From contig DATDFB010000057.1 in the NCBI GenBank assembly GCA_036522835.1, forward strand, positions 7,534 through 71,533: 64,000 nt of DNA. The letters are read 5' to 3'. The first letter of the stretch is position 1; each line of letters opens with the position of its first letter. The stretch is from DATDFB01 sp036522835. GTDB lineage: Bacteria; Acidobacteriota; Thermoanaerobaculia; Gp7-AA8. The position numbers and the translations under genes are program-made. The notes under the pieces are model-generated. The model was not told where the DNA came from, did not search any database, and saw only the letters and a list, made by a program, of their open reading frames with translations. Shown one piece after another: positions 16,303 to 24,224 of the stretch.

Positions 16303-16983
16303 TTAGTGGACGTACGTCTCCCGCTCGACGACGTCTTTCCGCGACTGGATGATCGACGTCGCGAGCAGCGCGCGCCGGCCGATCTCGTCCCACTGCGCGG
16401 TGCGCACGAGGTCCGGTACGGCGAGCGACGAGCCGAGGTTGACGGCGACGCAGCCGGCGTCGAGGTAGGGCTCGATCATGTCGAGGGCCACGGGGCCGCC
16501 GGCGAGCATCTGCACGTCGCGGATGGGGCCGCGGATGGTGCGGATGTAATCGGGGCCGCCGAGGTGCGGTGCCGGGTAGACCTTGACGATGTCGGCGCCC
16601 GCTTCCCAGGCGCGGATGATCTCGGTCGGCGTGGCCGCGCCGGCGATGGAGAGGAGGTCGTTCTCCGTCGCGTACTCGATGATCTGGTAGTCGGTGTGCG
16701 GCGAGACGATCACGTGCGCGCCGGCGCGGCGGGCCAGCGCGGCGTCGTTGGCGCTGCGCACGGTGCCGGCGGCGATGACTACGTCGGCCGCGGCGTAGCG
16801 AGCGGCGAGCTTGGCGATGAGCTCGAAGGCGTCAGGCGTGGTGAGCGTGACCTCGATGATGCGCACGCCGTTGCGCGCGTACGCGTCCGCCACGGCCTCG
16901 GCCGCCTCGGCGGAGTTTTCACGGACGACGCCGATGATCTGCTCGGTGCGGGCTTTTTCGAAAAGTTCGGTGCGGAGGGACAT
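16303..16983 (-). CDS. eda: KDPG / 4-hydroxy-2-oxoglutarate-type aldolase
   Basis: A 226-residue class I aldolase of the Eda family. The catalytic pair is in place: E44 in IIEVTLTTP and Schiff-base K134 in DIVKVYPAP. GAGTVRS-like AAGTVRS near residue 71 and the phosphate-site GGP stretch complete the barrel. It would cleave 2-keto-3-deoxy-6-phosphogluconate, or a hydroxy-oxo acid such as 4-hydroxy-2-oxoglutarate. No Entner-Doudoroff genes are next to it; being upstream of the LigB-RidA fusion and kynB, a role in cleaving a ring-breakdown product is possible. The symbol is by family, not proven substrate. Confidence 0.85.
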   Translation of the reverse strand: MSLRTELFEKARTEQIIGVVRENSAEAAEAVADAYARNGVRIIEVTLTTPDAFELIAKLAARYAAADVVIAAGTVRSANDAALARRAGAHVIVSPHTDYQIIEYATENDLLSIAGAATPTEIIRAWEAGADIVKVYPAPHLGGPDYIRTIRGPIRDVQMLAGGPVALDMIEPYLDAGCVAVNLGSSLAVPDLVRTAQWDEIGRRALLATSIIQSRKDVVERETYVH

Positions 16984-16992
16984 GGCCGAATT

Positions 16993-19263
16993 CTAGTTCA
17001 ACCGCGCGGCCAGGTCCCTGAACTCCGTCTCCTCCCGCAACACATCCAGCCGCGGATCGACCTCGATGAACACCAGCCACGCGCTCCGGTCCTCGTACGC
17101 CTCCCGCAGCTTCGCCAGCGCGGCCGCCTTCTCGCCCAACCCCGCATAAATGATCGCGATGTCGTACGGCGAGATGTAGCGCGTCTTGGCCTGCTCCGAG
17201 AGCATCGTCAGGATCAGCTCCGCCTCCCGCCGCTGACCGGCAATGGCGCGGGTGTGGCCGAGCATGGCCAGCAAGATCGGCACGCGGTCCGTCTCCAGCG
17301 CGCGCTGGAACGACTGCAACGCCTCCTCGTAGCGGCCCTGCTGCCCCAAGGCCATGCCGCGCCAGGCCTGGGCGGGGATGAACTTCTCGTCGAGCTCCAG
17401 CGCCTTCTCGAAGCGGCCGATGGCGGACTCGTAATCGCGCGCGAAATAGAACGGCCAGCCGCTGTGCACGAAGATGATGCGCGACAGCGGATCGAGCTCC
17501 ACCGCCTTCTTCACCTGCTCGAGCGACGCGTCGAAGCGGCCGCGCGCGCAGAGGAGCATGGCGTAGCCGTCGTGCGCCGTCGCGTAGTTCGGATTCAGCT
17601 TGATGGCGCTCGTGTACGCCGCCTCCGCCCCCTCCCAATCCCACTCGTACCACCACTTCACCGCCGCCAGCGACGCCCACGCCTCCGCGAGCGACCCGTC
17701 GATCTTCAGCGCCTGCTCGGCCGCCGCCTTCGCCTTCGGCATGGCCTCGCGCGGCGGCAGCGGGATGTTCGTCGCCAGCGTCATGAGGCTGTCGGCCAGC
17801 CCGGCGTACGCGCCGGCGAACGACGGATCGCTCTCGATGGCCTCCTGGAAGTGGACGATCCCCTTCTTCAGACTCTCCTCGGTGCGCTTGTTCCACTGAT
17901 AGCGCCCCTTGAGATAGAGCTGGTACGCCTCCGTGTTTTTCGTCGACGTCTTGCGCAGCCGCTTCTTCTCCGCGCCGGTGAGGCGGATGCGCAGCGCTTC
18001 GGCGATCTCCTGCGACATCTCTTCCTGCAGCGTGACGAGGTCGGCGATCTGGCGGTTGTACTGCTCGCCCCAGAGGTGCGCGCCATCGAGGGAGTCGACC
18101 AGCTCGACGTTGATGACGATGCGGTCGCCGACGTGCTTCACCCGCCCGCTCAACACCGCGCGCACGCGCAGGTCGCGGCCGACGGCGCGCGGGTCGACTT
18201 CGCGGCCTTTGTAGCGGAACACGGTGCTGCGCGCCATCACCTTGAGCTTCGGCAGTTGCGAGAGCTTGTTGATGACACCCTCGGTCACGCCGTCGGAGAG
18301 ATAGTCGGTCTCGGCGTCGGCGCCGCCGTTCTGGAACGGCAGGACGGCGATGGAGTCGATGGCTTTCGACTTCCGCGTGCGCGGGCGCGGCAGCAGGTCG
18401 ATGCGCGTCGTGGAGCTCGACGAGATCGCGCGCAGCGTCAGCGCCAGGTCGCGCGCGGACTGAAACCGCTGCAGCGGGTTCTTTTCCACGCACCCTTCGA
18501 TGACGCGCTGGAACTCCGGCGGCACGGCCTCGGCCAGCTCGTCACGCGAGACGTCTTCCTTGAGAATGGCCGCGATCGTGGCCGCGCCGGAGCCGCGCTG
18601 GAACGGCTTCTTCGACGTGACCATCTCGTAGAGGATGCAGCCGAGGGAAAAGATGTCCGCAGTGCCGTCGACCGCCTCGCCCTTGAGCTGTTCCGGCGCC
18701 ATGTAGGCGAGCGTCCCCACGATCGTCCCCGGATCGGTGCGGAACTTCCGCGTCGGCAGGTTGCCGGTGTCCTCGCCGGTGAGGTACGGGTCGGTCTGGG
18801 CGAGGCCGAAGTCGAGGATCTTGATGCGCCCTTCGCGCGTGAGGAAGACGTTCTCCGGCTTGAGATCGCGGTGGACCACGGCGCGCGAGTGCGCCGCCGC
18901 CAGGCCTTCGGCGATCTCCGCGCCGATGTCGACCGCGGCGCGCCATTCGATGATCGCGTTCGCGAGCCGGGCGCGCAGCGTCTCCCCTTCGAGCAGCTCC
19001 GTGACGACGAAGAAGGTGCCGTCCTGGTCGCCGTAGTCGAAGATGGAGAGGACGTTCGGGTGCGACAGCGACGCGATGGCGCGCGCCTCGCGCTCGAAGC
19101 GCGCCAGGGCATCGGCGTCGCGCGCGGAATCGGGCAGCAGCACCTTGATGGCCACGTCGCGGCCGAGGCGGGGGTCGCGGCCGCGGTAGACCGCACCCAT
19201 CCCTCCCTCGCCGAGGAGCGTAAGAACTTCGTACGGACCGACGCGGGAGCCTGAAGCCAGCAT
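16993..19263 (-). CDS. Serine/threonine protein kinase with FlgO-like and TPR domains
   Basis: A 756-residue protein. The kinase domain (about residues 8-270) has the glycine loop GEGGMGAVY, the lysine in AIKVLLP, HRDLKPEN and DFGLA, all intact. Residues about 310-440 match the TolB/FlgO-like 'adenylate cyclase-linked' module (SIAVLPFQNGG, LSDGVTEGVINKLSQ). The rest is TPR repeats. No membrane segment is obvious, so it is probably cytosolic. This order is common in Acidobacteriota and other soil bacteria. It is divergent from an MglA-like GTPase gene, 31 bp away. The start at 19263 precedes the conserved VGPYEVL by seven residues; an upstream ATG would overlap the GTPase promoter. Confidence 0.88.
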   Translation of the reverse strand: MLASGSRVGPYEVLTLLGEGGMGAVYRGRDPRLGRDVAIKVLLPDSARDADALARFEREARAIASLSHPNVLSIFDYGDQDGTFFVVTELLEGETLRARLANAIIEWRAAVDIGAEIAEGLAAAHSRAVVHRDLKPENVFLTREGRIKILDFGLAQTDPYLTGEDTGNLPTRKFRTDPGTIVGTLAYMAPEQLKGEAVDGTADIFSLGCILYEMVTSKKPFQRGSGAATIAAILKEDVSRDELAEAVPPEFQRVIEGCVEKNPLQRFQSARDLALTLRAISSSSTTRIDLLPRPRTRKSKAIDSIAVLPFQNGGADAETDYLSDGVTEGVINKLSQLPKLKVMARSTVFRYKGREVDPRAVGRDLRVRAVLSGRVKHVGDRIVINVELVDSLDGAHLWGEQYNRQIADLVTLQEEMSQEIAEALRIRLTGAEKKRLRKTSTKNTEAYQLYLKGRYQWNKRTEESLKKGIVHFQEAIESDPSFAGAYAGLADSLMTLATNIPLPPREAMPKAKAAAEQALKIDGSLAEAWASLAAVKWWYEWDWEGAEAAYTSAIKLNPNYATAHDGYAMLLCARGRFDASLEQVKKAVELDPLSRIIFVHSGWPFYFARDYESAIGRFEKALELDEKFIPAQAWRGMALGQQGRYEEALQSFQRALETDRVPILLAMLGHTRAIAGQRREAELILTMLSEQAKTRYISPYDIAIIYAGLGEKAAALAKLREAYEDRSAWLVFIEVDPRLDVLREETEFRDLAARLN

Positions 19264-19276
19264 GCCGAGCGGTCCA

Positions 19277-19286
19277 ATGCTAATCT
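19277..19286. promoter_or_regulatory. Overlapping divergent -10 boxes
   Basis: ATGCTAATCT holds TAATCT on the plus strand, 8 nt before the GTPase ATG, and TAGCAT on the minus strand, 13 nt before the kinase ATG. The layout mirrors that at 13070-13079. Inferred from sequence only. Confidence 0.4.
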
Positions 19287-19294
19287 TTTCCGCA

Positions 19295-20194
19295 ATGGTC
19301 CTCATTAACAAAGCGATTAACGAAGTGACGGTGAAGCTCGTCTATTACGGACCCGGTCTGTGCGGGAAGACGACCAACCTGGAGAAGATCTACGGAAACC
19401 CGAAGCTCGAGAACAAAGGGAAGATGATCTCGATGTCGACGGAGACGGACCGAACGCTCTTTTTCGACTTCATGCCGATGGAGCTCGGCACGATCGGCGG
19501 CCAGAAAGTGCGCGTGCAGCTCTACACCGTGCCGGGGCAGGTGTTCTACGACGCCACGCGCAAGCTCGTGCTGCGCGGCGCGGACGGCGTGGTCTTCGTG
19601 GCCGACTCGCAGTCGTCGATGCGGGAGTCGAACCTCCAATCGCTCGAGAACCTGATCACGAACCTGCGCCTCAACCGCATCGATCCGCAGAAAATCGCGC
19701 TCGTCTTTCAGTACAACAAGCGCGACCTGCCGAACGTCGACAGCGTCGAGGACATGAACGGATACCTGCATCCCGACGGCATTCCGGTCGTCGAGGCGGC
19801 GGCGATCAACGGCACCGGAGTGACGGCCACGCTGCGCACGGCGGTGGCGCGGATCCTCGACAACCTGAAGAAGGGCGTCGACACGACGCTGCACGAGGAG
19901 CCGGAGCTGGCGCCGCCGGACTTGAGCGTGGGGCTGTCGGGAAAACCTGTCGATCCGTTCGCACCAGTCGACGAAGAGCCATTCGAGGCCGATGTCGCCG
20001 TGGCGGTGGCCGAGGAGGAGACGGAGGACCCGTTCGCGGCGCCGGCGGCGGAGATCCACGACACGGGCGCCGAGCGCGCCGAGCTCGAGGCCATGCTGGC
20101 GGGGGCGCGCGAGGTCGTGGCCTCGCTCGAAGCCGCGCTCGAGAAAGCGCGCCACCAGGAACGGCGGCTCGCGGATAAACTCGGCGCGCTTTGA
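19295..20194 (+). CDS. MglA-like small GTPase with C-terminal extension
   Basis: A 299-residue protein. Residues about 1-195 form a Ras-like GTPase of the MglA/Gtr-type bacterial family: P-loop GPGLCGKTTNLE near residue 17, TVPGQVFY switch II and NKRDLP for guanine. MglA proteins set cell polarity and motility in Myxococcus; here no motility genes are linked. Beyond the GTPase, an acidic stretch rich in DPF (DPFAP, DPFAA) and a short helical coiled-coil-like end (about 255-295) are added. The start at 19295 matches the family MVLINKAINEVTVKLVYYG; the longer frame overlaps the divergent kinase. Confidence 0.88.
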   Translation: MVLINKAINEVTVKLVYYGPGLCGKTTNLEKIYGNPKLENKGKMISMSTETDRTLFFDFMPMELGTIGGQKVRVQLYTVPGQVFYDATRKLVLRGADGVVFVADSQSSMRESNLQSLENLITNLRLNRIDPQKIALVFQYNKRDLPNVDSVEDMNGYLHPDGIPVVEAAAINGTGVTATLRTAVARILDNLKKGVDTTLHEEPELAPPDLSVGLSGKPVDPFAPVDEEPFEADVAVAVAEEETEDPFAAPAAEIHDTGAERAELEAMLAGAREVVASLEAALEKARHQERRLADKLGAL

Positions 20195-20892
20195 CCTGGT
20201 TCCACGAATGGTTCGGCGAGGAGTACCTCGCGCTCTACTCGCATCGTGACGACGACGAGGCGAGGCAGCAGGTCGTCTTCTTCAAAGAGCATTGCGGCGC
20301 CGTGCGCGGGCCGCTCCTCGACCTCGCCTGCGGCAAGGGGCGGCACATCGCCGAGCTGCGCGCCGCCGGCTATGGCGCGGTCGGCTGCGACCTCTCCTTC
20401 ACGCTGCTGCGCACCGGCCGCGCCGAGTACGGGCCGCTCCCGGTGGCGCGCGCGGACATGCGCGCGCTGCCGTTCTGCACGGCGGGCTTCGCCGGCCTGG
20501 TGAGCTTCTTCACCTCGTTCGGGTACTTCTCGGTTGAGGAGGAAAACGTGGCCGTCGTACGCGAGATGGCGCGCGTGCTGGAAAAGGGGGCGGTGTTCCT
20601 CTTCGACTACCTGAATCTGCACCGGGAGCTGGAGAAACTGGTGCAGCGCGAGACGCGCGGCGACGTCACGATCGAGCGCTGGTTCGACTCGCAGGACCGC
20701 TCGTTCAACAAACGGATAACAATCGGACAAAAGCGCTACCTGGAGCGCGTTCGCGGATACGATCTCGACGAGATCTCGATGATGTTCACGACGGCGGGCC
20801 TGACGATTCGCGCCGCGTTCGGCGATTTCCTCGGTGCGCCGTTCGAAATGAGCTCGCCGCGGCTGATCGTGCTGGGGACGAAGAATCGATGA
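20191..20892 (+). CDS. Class I SAM-dependent methyltransferase
   Basis: A 233-residue Rossmann-fold methyltransferase. The SAM-binding motif DLACGKGRH lies near residue 44, then VGCDLSF and ADMRALPF mark motifs II and III. It starts at TTG 20191, overlapping the GTPase stop by 4 bp (TTGA), a coupling style seen several times in this window. Its substrate is unknown. It directly precedes the bacillithiol genes and overlaps bshC by 4 bp, so it is co-transcribed with them and could act in the same thiol metabolism, but nothing in the sequence proves that. Confidence 0.82.
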   Translation: MTWFHEWFGEEYLALYSHRDDDEARQQVVFFKEHCGAVRGPLLDLACGKGRHIAELRAAGYGAVGCDLSFTLLRTGRAEYGPLPVARADMRALPFCTAGFAGLVSFFTSFGYFSVEEENVAVVREMARVLEKGAVFLFDYLNLHRELEKLVQRETRGDVTIERWFDSQDRSFNKRITIGQKRYLERVRGYDLDEISMMFTTAGLTIRAAFGDFLGAPFEMSSPRLIVLGTKNR

Positions 20893-22376
20893 CGATTCAG
20901 TTCCCGCTGGACTGTTATCCCGGGTTCAACCGATTCGTCCTCGACTGGCTCGGCGGCGATGCGAGGTTTCTTTGTCGCGGTGCCCACTCGGTAGGGGCGC
21001 ACGGCGTGCGCCCGCGGCAACTTGCCGACGCGCTGATCGAATCCAACAAACGCTGGGGCCTCTTCGTCGACGACGACGTCCGCCGCTGGCAACGCGGTGA
21101 AGGCATGACCGTCATCGCCGGCCAGCAAACCGGCTTCGCCGGCGGCCCTCTCTACACGCTCGTCAAGATCGCCACGCTCGTGCGGATGAAGCGCGACAAC
21201 GAAGCGCGCGGCATCCCCACCACCGTCTTTTTCTGGCTGGCAACCGAGGATCACGACTTCGCCGAGGTGGCAAGCGTTGCCTTTCCAGCGGGCGACGCGC
21301 GCGCGCAGCGCGACCTCGTCTACCTCCGCGCCGCGCGCGCCGTGGAGACGCGCGACGTCGTCGGCCCGCAGCCCGTCCCGCCGGTGCTGATCGACGAGCT
21401 CCTTGCGTTTTTCAACATGCCGCGGCCGCCGTGGCTGCGCGAAGGGATCTCGTTCCGCGACTCCTTCGCGGAGCTGATCGCCGGCGTCTTTCCGCGCGAC
21501 GTCGTGCTCGTCGATGCGCTGCTGCCGGAGCTGCGGCGCGCGGGAGCGCCGCTCTTCGCATCGATCGTGTCGACGTGGGACGCGATTCAGAGCGCGCTCG
21601 CCACGCGCGCCGCCGAGCTGACCGCCGCCGGCTACACGCCGCAAGTCGCGCCGCGCGAGAACGGGCAGTACACGCTGCTCTACGAGATCGGCGAGCGCGG
21701 CAACCGCGAAATCACCGACAAAGCGGCCGTGCCGGAATGGACATCCACGTCGGCGCTCACGCGGCCTTTGCTGCAGGACTCCGTGCTGCAACCTGACGTC
21801 TTCGTCGGCGGGCCGGCCGAGGTCGCGTACTACGCGCAGATCGCGCCGCTGCACGAAATGCTCGGCATTGCCATGCCGCGCGTTGCGCTGCGCGCGCACG
21901 CGCTCATCGCGCCGAAGCGCATCGCCCGCGCGATCGAGCGCTACGACATCAAACCGGAGGACATCTTCACGAGCGCGGATGAACTGCTGGCCACGCGCGA
22001 GCCGGAAGGCGTCGCCACGATTCGCGAAGCGGCGGAAAAGGGCCGCAAAGAGCTGACGGACGTTTTCACGCAGATCGGCGACGTCGCATTTCCCGCCGAT
22101 CACGCCATTGCCAGAAGAGTCAGCCGCTCCATCGGCCACATCGAGTACCACTTCGACAAGCTCGCCGAGCGGGCCACGCGCTCGCTCGTGCGCAAGGACC
22201 GCGAGCGCTACGCCGCGGTGCGCGAGCTCGTGGCCGCGCTCTTCCCCGACCGCCAGGTGCAGGACCGCGTCGCCGGCTGGTTTGCCTACTGGAGCGAATC
22301 CGGCAACCATCTCGTCGAGCGCTTGATCGAGGAGATCGAGCCGGACAGCGACGTCTGCAGGATCGTGACGCTATGA
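20889..22376 (+). CDS. bshC: Bacillithiol biosynthesis cysteine-adding enzyme BshC
   Basis: A 495-residue protein that should add cysteine to glucosaminyl-malate, the last step in making bacillithiol. The family hallmark GQQTGFAGGPLYTLVK lies near residue 78, with FWLATEDHDFAE near 115 and a long coiled-coil C-terminal half. It overlaps bshB1 by 4 bp. A 24-bp family C repeat arm (20990-21013) is in frame and encodes the extra peptide GAHGVRP at residues about 35-42, in the N-terminal segment before the Rossmann core. Confidence 0.93.
   Translation: MTIQFPLDCYPGFNRFVLDWLGGDARFLCRGAHSVGAHGVRPRQLADALIESNKRWGLFVDDDVRRWQRGEGMTVIAGQQTGFAGGPLYTLVKIATLVRMKRDNEARGIPTTVFFWLATEDHDFAEVASVAFPAGDARAQRDLVYLRAARAVETRDVVGPQPVPPVLIDELLAFFNMPRPPWLREGISFRDSFAELIAGVFPRDVVLVDALLPELRRAGAPLFASIVSTWDAIQSALATRAAELTAAGYTPQVAPRENGQYTLLYEIGERGNREITDKAAVPEWTSTSALTRPLLQDSVLQPDVFVGGPAEVAYYAQIAPLHEMLGIAMPRVALRAHALIAPKRIARAIERYDIKPEDIFTSADELLATREPEGVATIREAAEKGRKELTDVFTQIGDVAFPADHAIARRVSRSIGHIEYHFDKLAERATRSLVRKDRERYAAVRELVAALFPDRQVQDRVAGWFAYWSESGNHLVERLIEEIEPDSDVCRIVTL
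20990..21013. repeat. Family C repeat arm inside bshC
   Basis: A 24-bp copy starting ggtaggggcgc and ending gtgcgccc, identical to the left arm of 28525-28548. Its length is eight codons, so the reading frame is kept. Confidence 0.8.
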
Positions 22377-23092
22377 AACCCGTCGACGCCATCTTCTTCG
22401 ACGCCCATCCCGACGACATCGAGCTCTCCTGCGGCGGCACGATCGTCGACTTCGTCAGCCGCGGCCTCAGGGTCGGCATCATTGACCTCACCAGCGGCGA
22501 GATGGGGACGCGCGGCACGCCCGAGACGCGCCGCCGCGAGGCCTCCGCCTCCGCCGAGATCCTCGGCGCGTCCTTCCGCGAGCAGCTCGACTTCGGCGAC
22601 GGCGCCCTCCGCACCGGCCGCGAGGAAGAGCTGCAGATCATCGGCGTCATCCGCAAGTACCGCCCGAAAATCATCTTCGCGCCGTGGCCCGACGAGCGCC
22701 ATCCCGACCACGCCCGTGCCGGGCGCCTCATCACCGAGGCGTCGTTCTACGCGGGGCTGCGCGCGCTGGAGACGGCGCTGCCCGCGCACCGCCCGCAGGT
22801 CACGATCTACTACCTGCAGAACTACCTTCCGCCGATCAGCTTCGTCGTCGACGTGTCGAAGGCGTGGCCGACGAAGATGCGCGCCATCGGCGCCTTCGAG
22901 TCGCAGTTCTACAAACCGAATTCGACCGAGCCGGAGACGTTCATCGCCAAGAAGTCGTTTCTCGACATGATCGAGGCGCGCGGCCGCCACTTCGGCGCGC
23001 TCATCGGCGCGGAGTACGGCGAGGCCTACGTGACGAAGCAGCCGCCGAAGATCGAGGACGTGATCGCGGCGTACAGCGGGAGGGAACCGTGA
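22373..23092 (+). CDS. bshB1: Bacillithiol biosynthesis deacetylase BshB1
   Basis: A 239-residue zinc-dependent deacetylase of the LmbE/PIG-L family, expected to remove the acetyl group from N-acetylglucosaminyl-malate. The motif AHPDDIEL (H12, D15) and the later RHPDH supply the zinc and catalytic residues. FGDGALRTG and the C-terminal GEAYVTKQPP are typical of BshB1 rather than other LmbE proteins. It sits between bshC and bshA with 4-bp overlaps on both sides. Confidence 0.93.
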   Translation: MKPVDAIFFDAHPDDIELSCGGTIVDFVSRGLRVGIIDLTSGEMGTRGTPETRRREASASAEILGASFREQLDFGDGALRTGREEELQIIGVIRKYRPKIIFAPWPDERHPDHARAGRLITEASFYAGLRALETALPAHRPQVTIYYLQNYLPPISFVVDVSKAWPTKMRAIGAFESQFYKPNSTEPETFIAKKSFLDMIEARGRHFGALIGAEYGEAYVTKQPPKIEDVIAAYSGREP

Positions 23093-24213
23093 GAATCGGC
23101 ATCACCTGCTACCCCACCTTCGGCGGCTCCGGCGTGGTAGCCACGGAGCTCGGCATCGCTCTGGCCAAGATGGGCGACGACGTCCACTTCATCAGCTACG
23201 CGCCGCCGTCGCGGCTCAACATCCTCCACGAGCGCGTGCGCTTCCACGAAGTCACGGTCACGCCGTATCCGCTCTTCGATCCGTTCCCGCCGTACACGCT
23301 GGCGCTGGCGACGAAGATGGCGGAGATCGCCGAGTACGAGCGCCTCGACGTGCTGCACGTGCACTACGCGATCCCGCACGCCATCAGCGCCCACCTCGCC
23401 CGCGAGATCCTCGGCGACAAGATGCGCTTCGTCACCACCCTGCACGGCACCGACATCACCCTCGTCGGGCGCGACGCGTCGTATCTGCCGATCACGAAGT
23501 TCGGCATCGAAGTCTCCGACGGCGTCACGGCCGTGTCGCATTGGCTGCGCGACGAGACGGAGAAGAACTTCGGCACGAAGAAGGAGATCGCCGTCATCCC
23601 GAACTTCGTCGATCCGCTGCGCTTCCAGCGCCACGAGAGCGCGTTCTGCCACCTCTTCGGCGACGCCGGCGACCGCCTCCTCTGCCACGTCTCGAACTTC
23701 CGTCCCGTGAAGCGGATCATGGACGTGCTGGCCGTCTTCGAGCGCGTGCTGCGCGTGATCCCGAGCCGCCTGGTGATGATCGGCGACGGCCCCGACCGTT
23801 CCAAGGCCGAGGCGTTCTGCCGTCAACATCATTTGAAGGACCGCGTCTTTTTCCTCGGCAATGTTCCGAATCTCGAAGAGATCGTCGGCGCCAGCGACGT
23901 GTTCCTCCTGCCCAGCGAGCACGAGTCGTTCGGCATGGCCGCGCTGGAGGCGATGGCCTCGGAAGTCCCGGTCATCGCCACGCGCGCGGGCGGACTGCCC
24001 GAGGTCGTGGTCGACGGCGAGACCGGATACCTCCTGCCGGTCGGCGACGTCGACGCCATGGCCGAGCGCGCCATCGCCATCCTCACCGACAAGGTCCTGC
24101 AGCGCCGCCTCGGGCGCGCCGGACGCGCGCTGGCGGAGGAGCAGTTCAACGTGAACCGCGTCGTGCCGATGTACCGCGAGTTCTATGAGAAGTTCCTGGT
24201 TCTTCGTTCTTAG
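23089..24213 (+). CDS. bshA: N-acetyl-alpha-D-glucosaminyl L-malate synthase BshA
   Basis: A 374-residue GT4 glycosyltransferase that joins GlcNAc from UDP-GlcNAc to L-malate, the first step of bacillithiol synthesis. The start is GTG 23089, overlapping bshB1 by 4 bp and opening with the family's ITCYPTFGGSGVVATELG. HVHYAIPHA, TTLHGTDITLVG and the C-terminal ASDVFLLPSEHESFGMAALE are all characteristic. The last residues (KFLVLRS) are encoded by a family F repeat, which also gives the stop codon. The whole pathway bshC-bshB1-bshA is therefore in one operon. Confidence 0.93.
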   Translation: MRIGITCYPTFGGSGVVATELGIALAKMGDDVHFISYAPPSRLNILHERVRFHEVTVTPYPLFDPFPPYTLALATKMAEIAEYERLDVLHVHYAIPHAISAHLAREILGDKMRFVTTLHGTDITLVGRDASYLPITKFGIEVSDGVTAVSHWLRDETEKNFGTKKEIAVIPNFVDPLRFQRHESAFCHLFGDAGDRLLCHVSNFRPVKRIMDVLAVFERVLRVIPSRLVMIGDGPDRSKAEAFCRQHHLKDRVFFLGNVPNLEEIVGASDVFLLPSEHESFGMAALEAMASEVPVIATRAGGLPEVVVDGETGYLLPVGDVDAMAERAIAILTDKVLQRRLGRAGRALAEEQFNVNRVVPMYREFYEKFLVLRS

Positions 24214-24224
24214 TTCTTGGTTGG
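24195..24224. repeat. Family F repeat (TTCTTAGTTCTTGG) shared by two convergent gene ends
   Basis: A run of ggttcttcgttcttagttct units supplies the stop codon and last residues of bshA on the plus strand and of the lytic transglycosylase on the minus strand; the two genes overlap by 4 bp. A fuller copy lies at 26735-26811. Confidence 0.75.

Noticed and set aside
14773..19254. A very long open frame (about 1,490 codons) on the plus strand opposite the LigB-RidA, aldolase and kinase genes
   Set aside because: It is antisense to three well-supported genes, is very rich in Arg, Asp and Val with no domain, and arises from the high GC content.
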